A stretch of 64,000 nucleotides of DNA. Source: Rhodococcus sp. Leaf278 (GTDB taxonomy: Bacteria > Actinomycetota > Actinomycetes > Mycobacteriales > Mycobacteriaceae). The translations under genes were made by a program, and so were the position numbers. The notes under the pieces were generated by a model. It had not been told where the DNA came from, ran no database searches, and worked only from the letters and a program-made list of their open reading frames with translations. Each line of letters opens with the position of its first letter. Position 1 is the first letter of the stretch. This document shows positions 62,049 to 64,000 of the stretch, piece after piece. Location: NCBI RefSeq assembly GCF_001426085.1, contig NZ_LMRR01000001.1:63539-127538 (forward strand), read 5' to 3'.

Positions 62049-63332
62049 ATGTCCGTAACCACGCTGCACCACCATCACGCTCGCTCCGCTCTGCGCTCGC
62101 CCGGACGGGCCACCGCTCCCGCATCGCGCGTCCAACTCGTCGCACCCGATCTACGCATCGTCGACAGCCCCGTGGCGTCGGTGCTCCGGGTGGCGTGCGT
62201 CGAAGGCCCCATCTCCCGCGACAGTGCTGCTCGCACAACAGGATTGAGCATTGCCACGGTCAACCGTCAGGTATCGGCTCTGCTCGGTGTCGGGCTGCTG
62301 CGGGAGCGCGCGGACCTGACGGCGTCGGGCGCAGTCGGACGGCCCCGGGTGCCGTTCGAGGTCAACCACGAACCCTTCTCCACGATCGGCATCCACATCG
62401 GTGCCGTCGTCACCGGCATCACGGTCAGCGACCTGCGCGGCCGCATCCTCGGCGCTGTCGAGATTCCGACGCCAGGTGGATCCTCCGACGCGGCCCTGAC
62501 TTCCGTCACTCGCAGTGCCGGTGCCTTTGCCGGACGCTGGCATCGCCGTACACCGCTGTGGGTCGGGGTAGCCATCGGCGGCCGTGTCGACACCACGAAT
62601 GGCACCGTCGACCATCCACGCCTGGGGTGGGAGAACGGCCGCGTCGCCGGCATCATCGGCGGCGGGCTAGGCCTTCCCATCTCGGTCTCCGGGCACGTCG
62701 AGGCGATGGCGGCCTCGGAATTGTTGCTCGCACCTCGACTGTCGGATACCGCGGCAGCACAGAGCGCAACCGGAACCTCCCTGTACTTCTACGCTCGCGA
62801 GACTGCAGGCATGGCTCTGACCATCGACGGCCGGGTCCACACCCCGGCGAGCGGGCCCGGGTCCATCGCCCACCTGCCCACCGGGTCGTCGGCGCTGTGC
62901 GGCTGCGGTAATCGAGGCTGCCTCGAGGCCTCCGTCAGTGATCGAGCGATGGTCGCTGCCGCTGTCGACCGCAAAATCCTTCAGCCGCAACCACGTCCGA
63001 GTATCGCTGCGGTGTACCAGGCAGCACAGAGCGGTTCGGAGGCGGCGCGAGAACTGTTGGTCGAACGCGCTCGGATACTGGGACGGACGGTGGCGCTGCT
63101 GCGGGACATGTTCAATCCGGATCGCGTTGTCCTCGGGGGTCAGGCGTTCACCACGTACCCGGCCGGAATCCCGCACGTGGGCGAGGCCTTCGCCGCGAAT
63201 TCCACGTTGGCACGCCGGGATATTCGCGTCACCGGATTCGGCGACCGGGTGCAGGAATACGCCGCGACGGTGGTCTCGCTGAGCTCTCTGTACTCCGATC
63301 CGCTCGCGTCGATGCGCAGGGCCGCCGCGTAG
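62049..63332 (+). CDS. ROK family transcriptional regulator
   Basis: 427 residues: N-terminal HTH (AARTTGLSIATVNRQVSAL, about 58-80) and a ROK sugar-kinase-like domain with zinc motif CGCGNRGCLE. The ATP-site DxGxT-like motif is not evident, suggesting a regulator without kinase activity. Counterpart of Rv0485. Upstream leader region may control it. Confidence 0.9.
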   Translation: MSVTTLHHHHARSALRSPGRATAPASRVQLVAPDLRIVDSPVASVLRVACVEGPISRDSAARTTGLSIATVNRQVSALLGVGLLRERADLTASGAVGRPRVPFEVNHEPFSTIGIHIGAVVTGITVSDLRGRILGAVEIPTPGGSSDAALTSVTRSAGAFAGRWHRRTPLWVGVAIGGRVDTTNGTVDHPRLGWENGRVAGIIGGGLGLPISVSGHVEAMAASELLLAPRLSDTAAAQSATGTSLYFYARETAGMALTIDGRVHTPASGPGSIAHLPTGSSALCGCGNRGCLEASVSDRAMVAAAVDRKILQPQPRPSIAAVYQAAQSGSEAARELLVERARILGRTVALLRDMFNPDRVVLGGQAFTTYPAGIPHVGEAFAANSTLARRDIRVTGFGDRVQEYAATVVSLSSLYSDPLASMRRAAA

Positions 63333-63343
63333 GTTCACCTGTC

Positions 63344-64000
63344 ATGAACAAGCCCGATACGAGCACCCCTGCAGCAGGACCGGTTCGCCAGACCACCGGG
63401 ATCGACGGAGCCAACATCGTCTACCGCGTCAGCGGTGACCCTGATGCGAGGCCACTGGTTCTGCTGCACGGATGGGCGCAGAGCTCGGCGTGCTGGGGCG
63501 AGGGATTGCTGGCGGACTTGGCCGAGCGGTACCGCGTAGTGGCCGTCGACCTGCGTGGTCACGGCTACTCCGATGCCCCTACGACGGGGTACGCCGACTC
63601 GAAGATCTGGGCCGGGGACGTCGAGGCAGTGCTCGCTGCAGAGAGCATCACCGCCGACGCGGTGCTTCTGGGCTGGTCCTACGGCGGCCTGGTGATCTGT
63701 GACTATCTCGCCGAACACGGATCGGGCGCGGTAGCGGGCATCGTGCTCGTCGGCGCGATCACCAGCATCGGAAGGGGAGAAGCGGGCGGACGCGTGGGGA
63801 CGGCCATGCGGGCGGCCATCCCCGGTGCGATGGCCGAGGAGCCGCGCGTTGCCATCAAGGCGCTCGGTAGCTTCGGGCACGCGCTGACCGGGCCGACAGA
63901 AGGCAAGGGCACGGAGGCGCAGGCGTTGTTCGGGTTGACGCTGTCCACGAGGCCACGGGTTCGGGCCGCCTTGTTCGATCGAGCGGTCGGCCACGACGAC
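63344..64000 (+). CDS. Alpha/beta hydrolase, 3'-truncated
   Basis: 219 codons visible from ATG 63344, 11 bp after the ROK gene; the frame runs off the window. LLHGWAQSSACW (oxyanion), VDLRGHGYSDAP and nucleophile elbow GWSYGGLVI. Esterase or haloperoxidase-like; likely co-transcribed with the ROK gene. Confidence 0.85.
   Translation, partial: MNKPDTSTPAAGPVRQTTGIDGANIVYRVSGDPDARPLVLLHGWAQSSACWGEGLLADLAERYRVVAVDLRGHGYSDAPTTGYADSKIWAGDVEAVLAAESITADAVLLGWSYGGLVICDYLAEHGSGAVAGIVLVGAITSIGRGEAGGRVGTAMRAAIPGAMAEEPRVAIKALGSFGHALTGPTEGKGTEAQALFGLTLSTRPRVRAALFDRAVGHDD

Noticed and set aside
1..64000. tRNA or rRNA genes, IS elements, prophage genes
   Set aside because: No cloverleaf-like or rRNA-like sequence, transposase, integrase or phage structural gene was recognised by reading; a covariance-model scan was not possible.

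Overview
The window reads as chromosomal DNA of a high-GC, mycolic-acid-containing actinobacterium, most probably a Rhodococcus or close relative. The evidence is an antigen-85-type mycolyltransferase, a complete mce operon, heparin-binding haemagglutinin (hbhA), RamB, an isocitrate lyase with its catalytic Cys at residue 191 as in mycobacteria, an L,D-transpeptidase lipoprotein and many GTG/TTG starts. No rRNA, tRNA, prophage, transposase or CRISPR array was seen.

The backbone follows the order I recall for the Mycobacterium tuberculosis lpdC-to-Rv0485 segment: lpd (2860), ramB (35634), aceA (39166), fadB2 (40611), TetR (46237), DUF445 protein (47048), XRE regulator (48396), hbhA (48856), DUF2516 protein (49711), deoC (52908), two DUF2505 genes (55897, 56412), murB (56980), L,D-transpeptidase (59662), SDR (60959) and ROK regulator (62049). 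Relative to that order, about 31 kb of accessory genes lie between lpd and ramB.

The accessory block holds: (i) an mce operon, yrbEAB-mceABCDEF plus an Mce-associated gene (4536-13025), for lipid or sterol import, without its ATPase; (ii) a methyltransferase/CMD-family pair and an IdeR-box siderophore-binding lipoprotein (13043-15367); (iii) a urea ABC transporter urtABCDE with a GntR regulator (15489-21002); (iv) agmatine deiminase and a nitrilase-family N-carbamoylputrescine amidase with a divergent TetR (22401-25109); (v) an amine catabolism cluster of TetR, aldehyde dehydrogenase, copper amine oxidase, Usp protein and APC permease (25903-32430); (vi) an Mqo-like oxidoreductase, an MBL hydrolase and a luciferase-like oxidoreductase (32504-35616). 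Items iii-v together suggest nitrogen scavenging from urea, agmatine and primary amines.

From 35634 to 43000 is the glyoxylate/acetate region. RamB is encoded upstream of aceA, and the aceA upstream region carries a perfect CRP/GlxR-type palindrome and a RamB-like box. From 43018 to the end are mostly housekeeping and envelope genes: PPK2, a second IdeR-box binding protein, hbhA locus, purU, deoC, murB and L,D-transpeptidase.

The most unusual content is repetitive DNA. A palindromic repeat family has four recognisable copies, one in-frame inside a prolyl oligopeptidase gene and one apparently split by a second repeat. There is a 37-bp triple tandem repeat with a distant solo copy. Two 58-bp elements with identical 11-bp inverted arms bracket a DUF559 nuclease-fold gene. 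A regulator/membrane-protein module is duplicated, and one copy has lost its regulator. A 37-residue Cys-containing leader peptide precedes the ROK regulator.
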